Numbered from the stretch's first letter, positions 51,195 to 58,969 are shown. The stretch: 64,000 nt of DNA from Bradyrhizobium sp. (GCF_022844465.1 NZ_JALHLP010000001.1:434001-498000); one strand, 5' to 3'. Notes: generated from the sequence alone by a model not told the origin. A program made the numbers and translations.

Positions 51195-51758
51195 GTGACG
51201 AAACTGCCACCACGACCCGACTTCGAGGCGATAGAGGCTGTCTCACACAAGACAGCCGACAGGCGCACCGAAATTCTGGCGCTCATCGGCAACCTGGTCT
51301 ACAGTTGGTCGAACAACGAGAGCATGTTCATCTACGTAATGATGCTGCTCCTCAACACCGACCAGACCTCTGCGACGGTCGTGTTCGCGACCCTCAACAC
51401 CACACGCGCCCGACTCGATCTCGTTCAACGGCTTACATCCGCAAAGGTAGCGGATAAGCTGATTGCGAAACAACTCGAAGGTCTCGTCGAGCGTTTTAAC
51501 GAGACCACGAAGTTTCGAAATGAATTCAATCATTGCATCTACTCACTCAACGAACGCGGTGAGATCACCTCCACGCATGCCTTGCGAATTCAAGAACGGC
51601 GCGGACGGCTACAGCTTGGTCAGGTTCGGAAGATGGATAACAATCGTATCAAATCAATCGTAAACGCGATTGGCGAACTGCGTAAACTCAATAAGGATCT
51701 ATGGGAGTTTTTGCCAAAGCTTGAACAGAGCCTGAAGTACGCTACCGCGAAATCATAG
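51195..51758 (+). CDS. Hypothetical protein, about 187 aa
   Basis: Soluble helical protein starting at GTG 51195 (VTKLPPRPDFEAI); the longest frame would start 12 codons upstream with no better site. Visible features are SHKTADRRTEILALIGNLVYSWSNNESMFIYV, then VFATLNTTRARLDLVQRLTSAKV, FNETTKFRNEFNHCIYSLN and NAIGELRKLNKDLWEFLPKL. The pattern looks like a helical bundle; no family is known to me. It is the only plus-strand gene in the secretion block and converges with the LuxR gene 27 bp away. It may be a cargo gene. Confidence 0.65.
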   Translation: MTKLPPRPDFEAIEAVSHKTADRRTEILALIGNLVYSWSNNESMFIYVMMLLLNTDQTSATVVFATLNTTRARLDLVQRLTSAKVADKLIAKQLEGLVERFNETTKFRNEFNHCIYSLNERGEITSTHALRIQERRGRLQLGQVRKMDNNRIKSIVNAIGELRKLNKDLWEFLPKLEQSLKYATAKS

Positions 51759-51785
51759 CCCGCTGTGACGTGAGCCGCTTTCGAT

Positions 51786-52544
51786 CTACTGAAACCGTTG
51801 TGAAGCCAGAACAACTTCTGTCCGATTGCGCGCATTCAGCTTTTGCATGAGGCGGCGGACATGAACCTTCACGGTGTTTTCCGACAAGCTCAGTTGATTT
51901 GCGATCGATTTATTGGGCAGCCCGTGTTGCAAAAAGGCGAGCACCTGAGCTTCCCGCTTCGTGATGCCATGCGTAAGAGCCGAAATCTGATTCGTGTCGA
52001 TCACGCTCGCGGTCGCGTCTAAGTCGATCGCCGAAGCGGAGAAGGACGTAATCTCACCCCGTGACGTCTCGTGCAGCTGCTGGTTCAGCGCCATCTCGGT
52101 CACATGAGAGAAGTAATTTCCTCCGGCGAGTATCAGCCGGAGCGCGGCGATACCGATGCCCAAATTGTCGGAGCTCGAAAGAAAACCCCGAATACCCAGC
52201 GACATCGCTTTGAGAACAGCGGAATCACGATCCGAAAGGACGATGATCGGAACGCCGGGGCAAGTAAGCTTCACTTTCTCCAGTCTTTCGACGACAGCCG
52301 GATCGGCAAGCGAGGTCCCGCTTGTTTCGATCAGAATGAGCGCTATTTGGGTCGCACAATTGCGAGGAAGTTCGTCTACCGATCCCACCCCCTGTACGCG
52401 CAGAGGCGCCAATTCAGCAGAAATCGTCTTTACGATACAGTCGCGAGCGAACCCATTCCCGTGGACGACGATAGCGGTGGGCTCATCTTGACGGCCGTCT
52501 AATCCATCGGCAGGCGGCTGCGAAGCAAACATATCACCCTCCAT
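51786..52544 (-). CDS. LuxR/NarL-family regulator with degenerate receiver
   Basis: Two-domain regulator of about 252 aa. The N-terminal receiver-like domain (about residues 20-140) has lost the phospho-signalling set: the acidic pair is replaced by His-Gly (AIVVHGNGFARD), and the position normally holding the phosphoacceptor Asp reads Glu in ALILIETSG. The C-terminal LuxR helix-turn-helix is intact (LTHGITKREAQVLAFLQHGLPNKSIANQLSLSENTVKVHVRRL, split over about 185-228). The start ATG 52544 has GGAGG eight bases upstream; the frame's first codon is TTG. It probably acts without phosphorylation and may control the secretion operon (inference). Confidence 0.85.
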   Translation of the reverse strand: MEGDMFASQPPADGLDGRQDEPTAIVVHGNGFARDCIVKTISAELAPLRVQGVGSVDELPRNCATQIALILIETSGTSLADPAVVERLEKVKLTCPGVPIIVLSDRDSAVLKAMSLGIRGFLSSSDNLGIGIAALRLILAGGNYFSHVTEMALNQQLHETSRGEITSFSASAIDLDATASVIDTNQISALTHGITKREAQVLAFLQHGLPNKSIANQLSLSENTVKVHVRRLMQKLNARNRTEVVLASQRFQ

Positions 52545-52916
52545 CGCCGCGTCCTCCCCCAAGGACGTTCTCGCGATCTTGGTTACACGATTGTGACGAC
52601 CCGTTACCCGTATTCTGGCTCAAATTAAGCCACAAACTTCACTATATTAAATCGTCAATTTATTGCAATCTCAATTTGTAGTTGTTGGAGGCTGGGCGAC
52701 CCATATCAGGCCTCACGCAAACACATCCATCCTAGACCTTCAACCGCCGCCGGGGTCGGCGACGGCGTCGCCGCGCTCAAACAGCTTTCGGCCTCCGCGC
52801 CGGTGTGGTCATCGTGACGTATGCGCATCGGAGCCTAGGCCCTCATTGCGACAAGGCGTCCTTTCGACCCGATGGCGCCGCGCAAAGACGAAAACTGCAA
52901 GCTTTGGGATTGCGGA
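52545..52916. other. Upstream region of the LuxR-type gene
   Basis: About 370 bases between two minus-strand genes. The part 52600-52690 is AT-rich, as for a promoter, and includes the dyad TGGCT-N7-AGCCA (52616-52632). The rest, towards the Nudix gene's 3' end, is GC-rich and shows no supported gene. The dyad could be an autoregulatory site (weak evidence). Confidence 0.4.
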
Positions 52917-53717
52917 CTAGCCCGCCGCGCCGACCTCGAACACGTCGCCGTCATAGCCGGCTTCAAGCGGAATCCGAAGCTGCCGGCCGCCGTTGAGTTT
53001 CGTCATGACCGGCGTCACGGTGACGACGGATTTGCCTCTGGAGTCGTCCAGCGCCGCCTTCACGCTCGCCTGCTTGCCGAGCTTGATCAGGTTGCGGGTG
53101 GTCGGGAACGGCAGCTTGAAGCGCCCGCTCTCGCCGCCTTCCAGCGCCTCGCGCGGCGATACCCAGATCGAGTCGGTCGACTCCTTGCCGTCGTGGGCGC
53201 CGACCTGTTCGTGGGGAGCGGCGGCAAGGAAGAACCAGGTGTCGAACCGCTTGGGCATGCCCTCCGGCGTGATCCAGTGCGCATAGGGCACGAGTTCATC
53301 GAGCGCCAGCACCATGCCGTTGTCGGAGAGCACCTTCAGGAAGGCGATCTTGCTGTCACAGAGGTCGGCGCGATGCGCCGCCTCGATTTCGCTGGCGCGT
53401 TTGGCATCGACCAGCGCCTGCGATCCTCTCGGACGCGCCAGCAGGATGCCGCTTTCTTCGAAGGTTTCACGGATCGCGGCGATGCGGAAACTCAAGGTCG
53501 CCTCGTCGAGCCCCTCGCCGCCCGAATACAGCGCCGGTGTCGCAATGATTTCCTTGTCGCCCTTGTCGACGCTGCCGCCGGGGAACACCAGCGCGCCGGA
53601 ATTGAAGTCGATCTCATAATGACGAACCATCATGAAGACCTCGATCTCCTTGCGTGCGGCGCTGTCGCGCAGCAGCAGGATGGTGGAGGCGGGACGCGGG
53701 GCGACGATTTCGGCCAT
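52917..53717 (-). CDS. Nudix hydrolase with split Nudix box
   Basis: Hydrolase of 266 aa. The Nudix box is recognisable but interrupted: GGSVDKGD (47-54), then an insertion of about 20 residues, then RETFEESGILLA (83-94) with the metal-binding Glu residues. In the standard box the two parts are separated by only a few residues; such an insertion is known from the NUDT19/RP2 type, so a nucleotide- or CoA-diphosphate substrate is possible (not shown). The long C-terminal part (150-266) ends in the unit that is duplicated as a broken fragment at 42302-42525. Confidence 0.85.
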   Translation of the reverse strand: MAEIVAPRPASTILLLRDSAARKEIEVFMMVRHYEIDFNSGALVFPGGSVDKGDKEIIATPALYSGGEGLDEATLSFRIAAIRETFEESGILLARPRGSQALVDAKRASEIEAAHRADLCDSKIAFLKVLSDNGMVLALDELVPYAHWITPEGMPKRFDTWFFLAAAPHEQVGAHDGKESTDSIWVSPREALEGGESGRFKLPFPTTRNLIKLGKQASVKAALDDSRGKSVVTVTPVMTKLNGGRQLRIPLEAGYDGDVFEVGAAG

Positions 53718-53817
53718 ACTGCTCTACTCCTCGGACCTCATCCCTGCGTAACGGCTTGTCCGTTATCGCTGGAGGAGCGGCCGACAAGCCGCATCTCCAA
53801 GGATGATTGGTAAGCGG

Positions 53818-53861
53818 CCTCATGGTTCGAGACACCGCTTCGCGGCTCCTCACCATGAGGG
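53818..53861. repeat. Short palindromic repeat
   Basis: Imperfect hairpin CCTCATGGTTCGAGAC...CTCACCATGAGG separated by ACCGCTTCGCGG. This is a short intergenic element between the Nudix gene and the DapA-family gene. From memory, related ...CTCATGG...CCATGAG... hairpins are common in Bradyrhizobium. Confidence 0.6.
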
Positions 53862-53865
53862 ACAA

Positions 53866-54822
53866 TCAACCAGCCGCGCTGGATTGCGGTTGCAGGTTGG
53901 CGCGGCGATCGACCCGCGCCACCCGCGACAACAGATAATCGACTTCAGCCCTGGCGGTTGCGGTGATGGTCGCGCCAGGCTTCCGTTGGGCGCTGGAGGC
54001 GATCACGCCGCGCCGCTGCAGCACGTATTTGCGCACCGCCAGACCCGCACCGGGCTGCTGCTCGTAGCGTATCAGCGGCAGATGCGCGTCGAACAAATCA
54101 TGCGCAGCGTCGCGCTTGCCGGCCTTCGAGAGTTTGACGACGTCGATCAGCAGTTCGGGGAAAGCGTAGCCGGTCATGGCGCCGTCGGCGCCGCGCTCCA
54201 TTTCGAAATCAAGAAATAGTCCGCCATTGCCGACCAGGATGGACATCGGCTTCAGCGAGCCGTCCTTCTGGAAGCCGCGGAGCGTGGAAATCTTTTCCAG
54301 GCCCGGCCAGTCCTCGTGCTTGAGCATCACGCAGGACGGGCTATCCATCACGATCTTGCGGATCACGGCCGGCGTGAACACCACCGTCAAGGTCAGCGGG
54401 TAGTCCTGCAGTACCCAGGGAATGTCGTCGCCGATGGCCTCCTGCGCCTGCTTGAAGTAGCCGACGATCTGGTCGTCGGTGCGCAGATGAGGCGGCGGCG
54501 CAATCATCACCCCGGCTGCTCCCGCATCCATCGAGGCCTTCGCCAGCGACCGCATGGTGGCAAATCCGGGCGCCGAGACGCCGACGATGATCTGCATATT
54601 CCTGGCGCGCTTGACGAAGCGAACCGCCACCTGCTCGGCCTCATCAGCATCGAGCTTCGGCGCCTCGCCCAGGATACCGAGCACGGTGACGCCGTCGCAG
54701 CCGACTTCAGCATAGAAGTCGGTCAGCCGGTCGATCGATTTCTCGTCAATGCGGCCGTCGTCAAGGAACGGCGTCGGCGCAATCGCGAAAGTGCCTGCGG
54801 CCTGGGCGGTGAGCTTTGTCAT
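53866..54822 (-). CDS. DapA/NanA-family lyase (dihydrodipicolinate synthase-like)
   Basis: TIM-barrel Schiff-base lyase of 318 aa. The catalytic set of the family is visible: GILGEAP (49-55, the GxxGE substrate loop), Tyr141 in LQDYPLTL and the Schiff-base Lys168 in VMLKHEDW. In true DapA the loop normally reads GTTGE; here it is GILGE, and the C-terminal region (ALPLIRYEQQPGAGLAVRKYVLQRRG-like) is closer to aldolases/lyases acting on other 2-oxo acids. It is unlikely to make dihydrodipicolinate for lysine. It is transcribed with the SDR, MaoC, DUF35 and thiolase genes, so a role in degrading the same compound is plausible (inference). Confidence 0.88.
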   Translation of the reverse strand: MTKLTAQAAGTFAIAPTPFLDDGRIDEKSIDRLTDFYAEVGCDGVTVLGILGEAPKLDADEAEQVAVRFVKRARNMQIIVGVSAPGFATMRSLAKASMDAGAAGVMIAPPPHLRTDDQIVGYFKQAQEAIGDDIPWVLQDYPLTLTVVFTPAVIRKIVMDSPSCVMLKHEDWPGLEKISTLRGFQKDGSLKPMSILVGNGGLFLDFEMERGADGAMTGYAFPELLIDVVKLSKAGKRDAAHDLFDAHLPLIRYEQQPGAGLAVRKYVLQRRGVIASSAQRKPGATITATARAEVDYLLSRVARVDRRANLQPQSSAAG

Positions 54823-54841
54823 TCGTGCCTCTATCCTCTTT

Positions 54842-54943
54842 CGTCATTCTGGGGCATGCGAAGCATGAACTACGGTGCGCAATTGCGCACCTGGGAATCT
54901 CGAGGTTCCGGGTTCGATGCTTCGCATCGCCCCGGAACGACGT
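54842..54943. repeat. Intergenic palindromic repeat (CATTCCGGG family), copy C
   Basis: Repeats GGTGCGCAATTGCGCACC (about 54874-54891), GGAATCTCGAGGTTCC and GGGTTCGATGCTTCGCATCGCCCC, ending CCGGAACGACGTC. The element separates the SDR gene from the DapA-family gene downstream of it. Confidence 0.85.
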
Positions 54944-54948
54944 CAAAA

Positions 54949-55827
54949 CTAAAACCTGCGCGCGCCCATCTTGATCTGCTCGTCCGAGAAGAAGATGTCC
55001 TTGGCGTGATCGACGATATCCTGCGCCTTCCAGCCCATGAACGGCGGCTTCCAGCCTTCCATTTCCATCATCCGCATCTCGCGCACCCCGCGCGGGCCGG
55101 AAACGCCGAGCACCTTGCCGGTCTGGTCGCCCGACAGGTCGCTAACCATGTATAGCACGGCCGGCGCGATCCCATCAGGCCCAAGCGCTGCCTTGGGGTT
55201 CTCGATATAGCGCGGCAGGTCTGCGGTCATGCGGGTCAGCGCGCCAGGGGCCAGCGTCCAGACCCGGATGTTGTATTTGCGGCCCTCGATCGCCAGCACG
55301 TTCGACAGGCCCCAAATGCCGCCCTTGGCGGCCCCGTAATTGGTCTGGCCGAAATTGCCGATCAGGCCCGAAGTCGAGGACGTGTTGACGATGACGCCGC
55401 CGCCGTTTTCGCGCATCCATTTGAACACCGGCTGGGTGCAGCAGAAGGTGCCCTTGAGATGCACCTTGATCACCCGGTCCCAGTTCGCCTCCTTGGCCTT
55501 GGCGAAAGTTTCGTCGAGCAGGATGCCGGCATTGTTGACGAGAATGTCGGCCCGGCCGAAATTCTTGATGGCGTCCTCGAACACCGACTGTCCGCCGGCC
55601 ATGGTCGAGATGTCGGAACCGTTGGCGACCGCCCGGCCGCCCTCCTCCTTGATGGCGTTGACCACTTTCTGCGCCATCGAAACGTCGGAACCGGAGCCGT
55701 CACGCGGCCCGCCGAGGTCATTGACCACGACCGCCGCTCCCTCGCGGGCGAACAATTTGGCGTAGGCTTCACCGAGCCCGCCGCCCGCGCCGGTGATGAT
55801 CGCAACCTTGCCGTCGAGCAGTCCCAT
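54949..55827 (-). CDS. Short-chain dehydrogenase/reductase
   Basis: NAD(P)-dependent oxidoreductase of 292 aa, probably the 3-hydroxyacyl-CoA dehydrogenase step of the neighbouring pathway (inference). Rossmann motif TGAGGGLGEAYA (12-23), NNAG (98-101), catalytic Ser near 151 (NTSSTSG), Tyr164 and Lys168 (YGAAK). The C-terminal part contains VSDLSGDQTGKVLGVSGPRGVREMRMM. The pattern resembles the dehydrogenase domain of multifunctional beta-oxidation enzymes, which here is a separate protein. The start MGLLDGK (55827) is fixed by the SDR N-terminus; the longer frame runs into the repeat copy D. Confidence 0.93.
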   Translation of the reverse strand: MGLLDGKVAIITGAGGGLGEAYAKLFAREGAAVVVNDLGGPRDGSGSDVSMAQKVVNAIKEEGGRAVANGSDISTMAGGQSVFEDAIKNFGRADILVNNAGILLDETFAKAKEANWDRVIKVHLKGTFCCTQPVFKWMRENGGGVIVNTSSTSGLIGNFGQTNYGAAKGGIWGLSNVLAIEGRKYNIRVWTLAPGALTRMTADLPRYIENPKAALGPDGIAPAVLYMVSDLSGDQTGKVLGVSGPRGVREMRMMEMEGWKPPFMGWKAQDIVDHAKDIFFSDEQIKMGARRF

Positions 55828-55860
55828 GGTTTGTTCTCTCCCGCCTTCTTTGTTTGCACC

Positions 55861-55941
55861 GTCATTCCGGGATGGTCCGAAGGACCAGACCCGGAATCTC
55901 GAGATTCCGGGTTCGATGCTACGCATCGCCCCGGAATGACG
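55861..55941. repeat. Intergenic palindromic repeat (CATTCCGGG family), copy D
   Basis: Shows the same modules as copy A with a shorter centre: GTCATTCCGGGATGGTCC, CCCGGAATCTCGAGATTCCGGG and GATGCTACGCATCGCCCCGG, ending AATGACGGG. It sits between the SDR and the MaoC gene. Confidence 0.85.
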
Positions 55942-55947
55942 GGAATG

Positions 55948-56808
55948 TTAACCCAGCACCGTCCTGCCGCTCTTGATGACGGTCACGTTGCGCGACTTCA
56001 CTTTGGCTTCGAACGAAACCACGTTGCCGTCCTTCCACAATTCCATCGTCACGGTCTCGCCGGGATAAACCGGCGCGGAAAACCGCGCCGCGTGCTGCCG
56101 GAAGGCGGCAGGATCATAATCGGCGTAGGTCTGCAGCACGCCGCGGCAGGTGATGCCGTAGGTGCACATGCCGTGCAGGATCGGCGCGGGGAAGCCGGCC
56201 TTCTTCGCAAATCCGGGATCGGAATGCAGCGGATTGCGGTCGCCGCAAAGCCGATAGACCAGCGCCTGGTCCGGCCGCGTCGTGATGTCGACGGTCTTGT
56301 CCGGAGCGCGGCTCGGCACCTTGTGCGGCTCGGGCTGACCTTCGGACGGCCCGCCAAATCCGCCGTCGCCGCGCGCAAAACGCGAGGCAACCAGCGTTGC
56401 CAGCTTCTCGCCCTTCTCGTCCCTGAGCACGGTCTGGTGCCGGATCACCGCGCCCTTGTCCTTGCCCTTGTCGAAGGCGTCGAGCACGGTCGAGTCGGCC
56501 GTGATGTGGGCGGCGGTCGCAAACGGCTTGTGGAAGCTGATGTCGCGCTCGCCGTCCACCACCATCACGCGGTTTAGATTCATCTCGCCGGGGCCGGCGC
56601 CCCAGGCGGCCACGGAGGCAAAGGTCGGCACCACCTTCAACGGGCGTGGGATGGCCGTGGCCTCGTTGACAAAGGCGAGCTCTTTTTCGTCCATCGGGTC
56701 GGCGCCCATCCCGATCCCGTAGGCGTAGAGCATCACGTCGCGGTCGGTATAGGCGTATTTCTGCCCCAGACTCTTCAGGGCCATCAGCTCATCATAGTTG
56801 ATCGGCAT
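55948..56808 (-). CDS. MaoC-family enoyl-CoA hydratase (MFE-2 type)
   Basis: Two-hot-dog-domain hydratase of 286 aa (start MPINYDEL, 56808). The hydratase-2 motif is CGDRNPLHSD (188-197) with catalytic Asp190 and His195 and the following PILHGMC. The N-terminal half lacks that motif, as in MFE-2/MaoC2-type proteins that hydrate long or branched (also bile acid and sterol side-chain) enoyl-CoAs. The protein would carry out the second step of beta-oxidation with the downstream dehydrogenase; the real substrate is not known. It sits in the same orientation as thiolase, DUF35 and SDR genes. Confidence 0.92.
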   Translation of the reverse strand: MPINYDELMALKSLGQKYAYTDRDVMLYAYGIGMGADPMDEKELAFVNEATAIPRPLKVVPTFASVAAWGAGPGEMNLNRVMVVDGERDISFHKPFATAAHITADSTVLDAFDKGKDKGAVIRHQTVLRDEKGEKLATLVASRFARGDGGFGGPSEGQPEPHKVPSRAPDKTVDITTRPDQALVYRLCGDRNPLHSDPGFAKKAGFPAPILHGMCTYGITCRGVLQTYADYDPAAFRQHAARFSAPVYPGETVTMELWKDGNVVSFEAKVKSRNVTVIKSGRTVLG

Positions 56809-56841
56809 GTCCAGACTTCCTCCCGAATTCTTTTCTCGCAT

Positions 56842-56913
56842 GTCATGCCCGCGCAGGCGGGCATCCAGTATTCACCGGTGTTTACTGGATCCCCGCGTTC
56901 GCGGGATTGACGA
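56842..56913. repeat. Intergenic repeat, GCGGGCATCCAGTATTC family, copy 2
   Basis: GC arms (ATGCCCGCGCAGGCGGGCAT and CCCCGCGTTCGCGGG) joined by TCCAGTA/TACTGGA boxes, the same plan as the element at 24744-24847. It lies between the MaoC and DUF35 genes. Confidence 0.8.
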
Positions 56914-56946
56914 CTTGTCGTTGGGCGGCCAGCGCGCCCGGTCGCG

Positions 56947-57336
56947 CTAGGCCGGCGTAAAGAACGGCAGCGGCGCGCCGTCGGTCGGCTTGAACACCAC
57001 CTTGACCTTCTGCCCGATCCTGAGCTTGTCCATGTCGCAGTCGACGATATTGGTCTGCAATGACGGGCCTTCCTTCAGGGTCACGAAGGCGATCGCATAC
57101 GGCCCGGTGGCGGATTTGCGCATCAGGCTGAAAGTGTAGATCGTGGCCTCGCCCGAGCTTTCCTCCCACACCGTCTTGTCCGAGAAACAGAACGGGCAGA
57201 TCGAGCGCGGAAAATAATGCGGCTCGCCGCAGGCGGTGCAGCGCTTGATTAGGAACTTGCCCTGCTTGGCGGCTTCCCAGAACGGCGCGGTTTCGGGGTT
57301 GGTCACAGGCGCCGGGTATTTCTTTGCTTCAGCCAT
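56947..57336 (-). CDS. DUF35 OB-fold/zinc-ribbon thiolase partner
   Basis: Protein of 129 aa with a zinc ribbon (Cys33, Cys36, Cys47, Cys50 in KRCTACGEPHYFPRSICPFC) and an OB-fold (IYTFSLMRKSATGPYAIAFVTL). DUF35 proteins pair with SCP2-type thiolases and can shape acyl-CoA binding; here the gene starts inside the thiolase stop codon (TGATG, one shared base), the standard arrangement that couples their translation. It is therefore very likely a complex partner of the thiolase upstream. The start MAEAKKYP at 57336 fixes this overlap. Confidence 0.93.
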   Translation of the reverse strand: MAEAKKYPAPVTNPETAPFWEAAKQGKFLIKRCTACGEPHYFPRSICPFCFSDKTVWEESSGEATIYTFSLMRKSATGPYAIAFVTLKEGPSLQTNIVDCDMDKLRIGQKVKVVFKPTDGAPLPFFTPA

Positions 57337-58484
57337 CACACGCGCTCCAGAATGCAGGTCGAGGCGGCGTGGCGCACGCCGAGCAGTCCGCCGGTGCCGT
57401 GGGCGACCGCGAGATCGCAATTCGGCACCTGCACCTTCGGATGCGCTTGCCCGCGCAACTGGCGCACCGCTTCGATGACTTTCGTCATGCCGCCACGGTT
57501 AACCGGATGGTTGCTGCAGAGGCCGCCGCCATCGGTGTTGAACGGCAGCTTGCCGACGCCGGAGATCAGGTTGCCGTCGGAAACGAACTTGCCGCCCTCG
57601 CCCTTCTTGCAGAAGCCGAGGTCTTCGAGCTGCATCAGCACGGTGATGGTGAAGCTGTCGTAGATCGAGGCGTATTTGATGTCCTGTGGCGTGACGCCGG
57701 CCTCCTCGAACGCGCGCGGCCCCGACCAGACGCCGGCGGAGTAAGTCAGGTCGAGGTCCTTGCCGCCGCGAGGGCCCTTCATCGCCTCGCCATGGCCGAT
57801 CAGCCGCACCAACGGCTTCTTCAGACTTTTGGCGATTTCCGGCGTAGTCACGATCATCGCGCCACCGCCATCGGTGACGACGCAGCAATCCATGCGGCGC
57901 AGCGGGTCCGAGATCATCGGCGAGTTGAGAACGTCCTCGACGGTAACGACGTCCCTCAGCATGGCATGCGGATTGTACTGGGCGTGGTGGGAGGCCGCGA
58001 CCTTGATCCAGGCGAGCTGCTCGCTGGTGGTGCCATAGTCGTGCATATGGCGCATGGCACACATGCCATAGGCATTATGCGTCGTCGCGCCATAGGCCGC
58101 TTCGAAGTCCACCTCCGCGCCCGTGGCGCGCGCCGGCAGCGGCCCGGTGCGCGGCTTGCCCGCCAGCGTGAGCAGTGCGATCGAGCACTTGCCGGCCGCG
58201 ATCGCCTCGGCGGCGTGACCGAGATGGATCAGATAGGAGCAGCCGCCGGTTTCAGTGGAATCGATGTGGCGCACCTTCAAGCCGAGGTAATCGACCATCG
58301 GCCAGGCCCCGCCGGGGGCGTCGCCGGCGCAGAAATAGCCGTCGATATCGGCCTTGGTCAGGCCGGCATCCTCGATCGCACCCTTGGCGACCTCGGCGTG
58401 GAGCTGTGCGGTGGATTTGTCGGGTGCGTGCCGGGTGGGATGCTCGTAAATCCCGGCAATGTAGGCTTTGCCCTTGATGGTCAA
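57336..58484 (-). CDS. SCP2/lipid-transfer-type thiolase (acetyl-CoA acyltransferase)
   Basis: Thiolase-fold enzyme of 382 aa cleaving a 3-oxoacyl-CoA with CoA. The catalytic Cys position is Cys82 in ETGGCSYLIHLGHA, and the His/Cys region near the end reads CSNHPVNRGGM and HGTGG. It belongs to the lipid-transfer-protein class that teams with DUF35. With SDR and MaoC it makes a set for beta-oxidation, probably of a branched, aromatic or steroid-like acid (inference; no other marker enzyme such as an acyl-CoA dehydrogenase is here). The start MTIKGKAYIAG matches the family N-terminus. Confidence 0.92.
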   Translation of the reverse strand: MTIKGKAYIAGIYEHPTRHAPDKSTAQLHAEVAKGAIEDAGLTKADIDGYFCAGDAPGGAWPMVDYLGLKVRHIDSTETGGCSYLIHLGHAAEAIAAGKCSIALLTLAGKPRTGPLPARATGAEVDFEAAYGATTHNAYGMCAMRHMHDYGTTSEQLAWIKVAASHHAQYNPHAMLRDVVTVEDVLNSPMISDPLRRMDCCVVTDGGGAMIVTTPEIAKSLKKPLVRLIGHGEAMKGPRGGKDLDLTYSAGVWSGPRAFEEAGVTPQDIKYASIYDSFTITVLMQLEDLGFCKKGEGGKFVSDGNLISGVGKLPFNTDGGGLCSNHPVNRGGMTKVIEAVRQLRGQAHPKVQVPNCDLAVAHGTGGLLGVRHAASTCILERV

Positions 58485-58633
58485 GTCGTTCTCCGCTGGC
58501 GTTTCTTCTTCCAGCGGTTTTTCTGGCCTTTCGGAGCAGCCTTGGCAAGCGCGTAAATATTCCGCCGGGCGAGAGGTTGGCGGCTGGGGCTTTGCCTTCT
58601 GCTGGAATCGAACGCGGTTCTCTGAACAACGCG

Positions 58634-58969
58634 CTAGCGCGAACCGGTATTCCTGACCGCATCAGCCAGCATGGCGTAAAGCTGGTGCTTGGTGAATTCC
58701 TTTGGCGGCCGGGATGCCGGCTTGCGCGCCGAAACAACCCTGTCCACCGGGCGGGCGCAGGCCGCCAACGACGGCGCGCTTCGTTTCGGTAGTGACACGA
58801 TCTTCGGGTTCGCCGTTGGCGGCTTATGACCGCGCTTACGGCCCATCCGCTTCAACTTGGCACTGACGGCGTTACGGCTGTAGCCTAGCCGAGTTGCGAT
58901 CTGGCCGGCACTTTGGCCATCGGCCCAAAGCTTCTTGAGCAGCGCTACGTCTTTCGCATCCCAACTCAT
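58634..58969 (-). CDS. GcrA-like cell-cycle transcription factor family protein
   Basis: DNA-binding protein of 111 aa. The N-terminal GcrA module has WDAKDVALLKKLWADGQSAGQIATRLGYSRNAVSAKLKRMG, a three-helix domain binding methylated GANTC promoters in Caulobacter. The C-terminal sigma-70-contact region of Caulobacter GcrA is much shortened here, ending TKHQLYAMLADAVRNTG. So it is a GcrA paralogue, probably not the main cell-cycle regulator. The start is ATG 58969; the longer frame begins at GTG. It is separate from the thiolase genes by a 149-bp gap. Confidence 0.8.
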   Translation of the reverse strand: MSWDAKDVALLKKLWADGQSAGQIATRLGYSRNAVSAKLKRMGRKRGHKPPTANPKIVSLPKRSAPSLAACARPVDRVVSARKPASRPPKEFTKHQLYAMLADAVRNTGSR

